Assembly: GCF_003815675.1 (NCBI RefSeq)
Contig: NZ_CP033918.1
Span: 4,588,001 to 4,652,000, forward strand
Direction: 5' to 3'
DNA from: Chryseobacterium sp. G0186
Lineage (GTDB): Bacteria; Bacteroidota; Bacteroidia; Flavobacteriales; Weeksellaceae
DNA length: 64,000 bases
How positions within the stretch are numbered: the first letter of the stretch is position 1; the number at the start of each line of letters is the position of its first letter. Below are positions 63,360 to 64,000 of the stretch, in pieces. The position numbers were made by a program, and so were the translations under genes. The notes under the pieces were generated by a model that saw only the letters and a program-made list of their open reading frames with translations, was not told the origin of the DNA and made no database searches.

Positions 63360-64000
63360 TTAATTTTTAAAAGAAGATGGAGTCTGACCGGTATGTTTTT
63401 TAAAGTACTTAATTAAATTTGATGGTTCAATGAAATTCAATTCATAGGCGATCTGTTTTATACTCATTTTTTCAAATAGCAAAAGTCGCTTTATTTCAAT
63501 AATGACTCTTTCATCTATAGCTTCCTTCGCTGTTTTTTGAATATTATATTTAATAATTCTGTTCAATGTTTTGCTTGTCATAGCCATATTGGCTGCATAA
63601 AAAGCTACGCTTCGTTCTTGTTTAAAATGTTTTTCCAATAACTGTTTAAATATTAAATATTGTGACAGATTGGGTGTTGAACTATTGTTGTAAACATTGC
63701 CGTTATCTTCATCTTTATTTTTGCGTTGTGTATAAAGCAAAAATATACCGATTAGTTTTTGAATGGCTTTCTCTTTTAAAAAATTAAAGGGAGAGGTGAT
63801 TTCAGAATTTAATATTGCTAGTATTGTTAATATTTGATTAAAAGTAACTTTATCTGGGATTAATAACATATCATGAGATACATTCAATTCAGAAGGTTGA
63901 TATAATTTAAATTCTTCTATTTGCCTACTAAAAAATTGTTGATTAAATATCAACATCTGCCCTTCATATTGCGGCTCTTTTTCATATTGATGAATCTGGC
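63360..64000 (-). CDS. AraC-family transcriptional regulator, N terminus outside the window
   Basis: The C-terminal 198 residues from the internal ATG at 63956 contain the double helix-turn-helix of AraC/XylS regulators (SVAFYAANMAMTSKTLNRII and MSIKQIAYELNFIEPSNLIK with YFKKHTGQTPSSFK). The frame stays open to the edge (Q-I-H-Q-Y-E-K-E-P-Q-Y-E-G-Q before the ATG), and that stretch looks like the end of an N-terminal cupin-type sensor domain, so the gene is cut by the window rather than starting at 63956. Confidence 0.88.
   Translation of the reverse strand, partial: QIHQYEKEPQYEGQMLIFNQQFFSRQIEEFKLYQPSELNVSHDMLLIPDKVTFNQILTILAILNSEITSPFNFLKEKAIQKLIGIFLLYTQRKNKDEDNGNVYNNSSTPNLSQYLIFKQLLEKHFKQERSVAFYAANMAMTSKTLNRIIKYNIQKTAKEAIDERVIIEIKRLLLFEKMSIKQIAYELNFIEPSNLIKYFKKHTGQTPSSFKN

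Overview
The window looks like chromosome of a Chryseobacterium-like member of the Flavobacteriia (Bacteroidota). The DNA is AT-rich. Many genes follow promoter boxes of the Bacteroidota form TAnnTTTG with little Shine-Dalgarno signal, and the family set fits: GldD, lipoprotein RND parts, a subtype iii type VI secretion system (T6SS) and DUF2931. No rRNA, tRNA or CRISPR array was seen. Genes were assigned by reading translations and motifs only; no database was searched.

Region by region. 0-6.3 kb holds a SIMPL-domain protein, then a TPR/LytS-type sensor kinase, three small secreted or membrane proteins and a LytTR response regulator, preceded by spaced direct repeats that look like LytTR binding sites; a lipocalin follows. 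6.3-16.3 kb holds CinA, a large GH18-deacetylase-glycosyltransferase fusion and two tandem M13 metallopeptidases. 16.3-20.1 kb holds the T6SS sheath genes tssB and tssC, a divergent protein with kinase-like motifs and a small lipoprotein. 20.1-31 kb is mostly housekeeping (mutY, gldD, a PfkB kinase, SurA, an NMO-type flavoprotein, an Lrp regulator, queG), but an IS982 element has split an alpha/beta-hydrolase gene. 31-43 kb holds a DUF2459 protein, an RND efflux operon, a cold-shock-domain protein with a long leader, an SDR, lgt and a VIT-family transporter.

43-52.4 kb is a T6SS payload island: hcp, vgrG, a DUF2931 lipoprotein, a Tle1/DUF2235 phospholipase-type effector broken by one in-frame stop, a probable adaptor, a PAAR-like/lysozyme effector and three exported proteins that are immunity candidates. 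It is followed by about 4 kb of decayed DNA (52.4-56.7 kb): orphan terminators, an IS3-family element whose two ends abut different truncated genes (an SDR and a B12-dependent ribonucleotide reductase), and two diverged copies of a gene fragment. 56.7-64 kb holds a Crp-type regulator, a GT14-like glycosyltransferase, a frameshifted DEAD-box helicase followed by a Csp protein, small stress-type proteins and an AraC regulator that runs off the window.

Functionally, the two T6SS loci go together: sheath proteins at 17-19 kb, tube, spike and cargo at 43-52 kb; baseplate, membrane-complex and ClpV genes must lie outside. The points most worth following are the LytTR-box-like repeats, the effector/immunity island with its interrupted lipase, the IS junctions that supply start codons to truncated genes, and a sequence shared by the leaders of two cold-shock-type genes.
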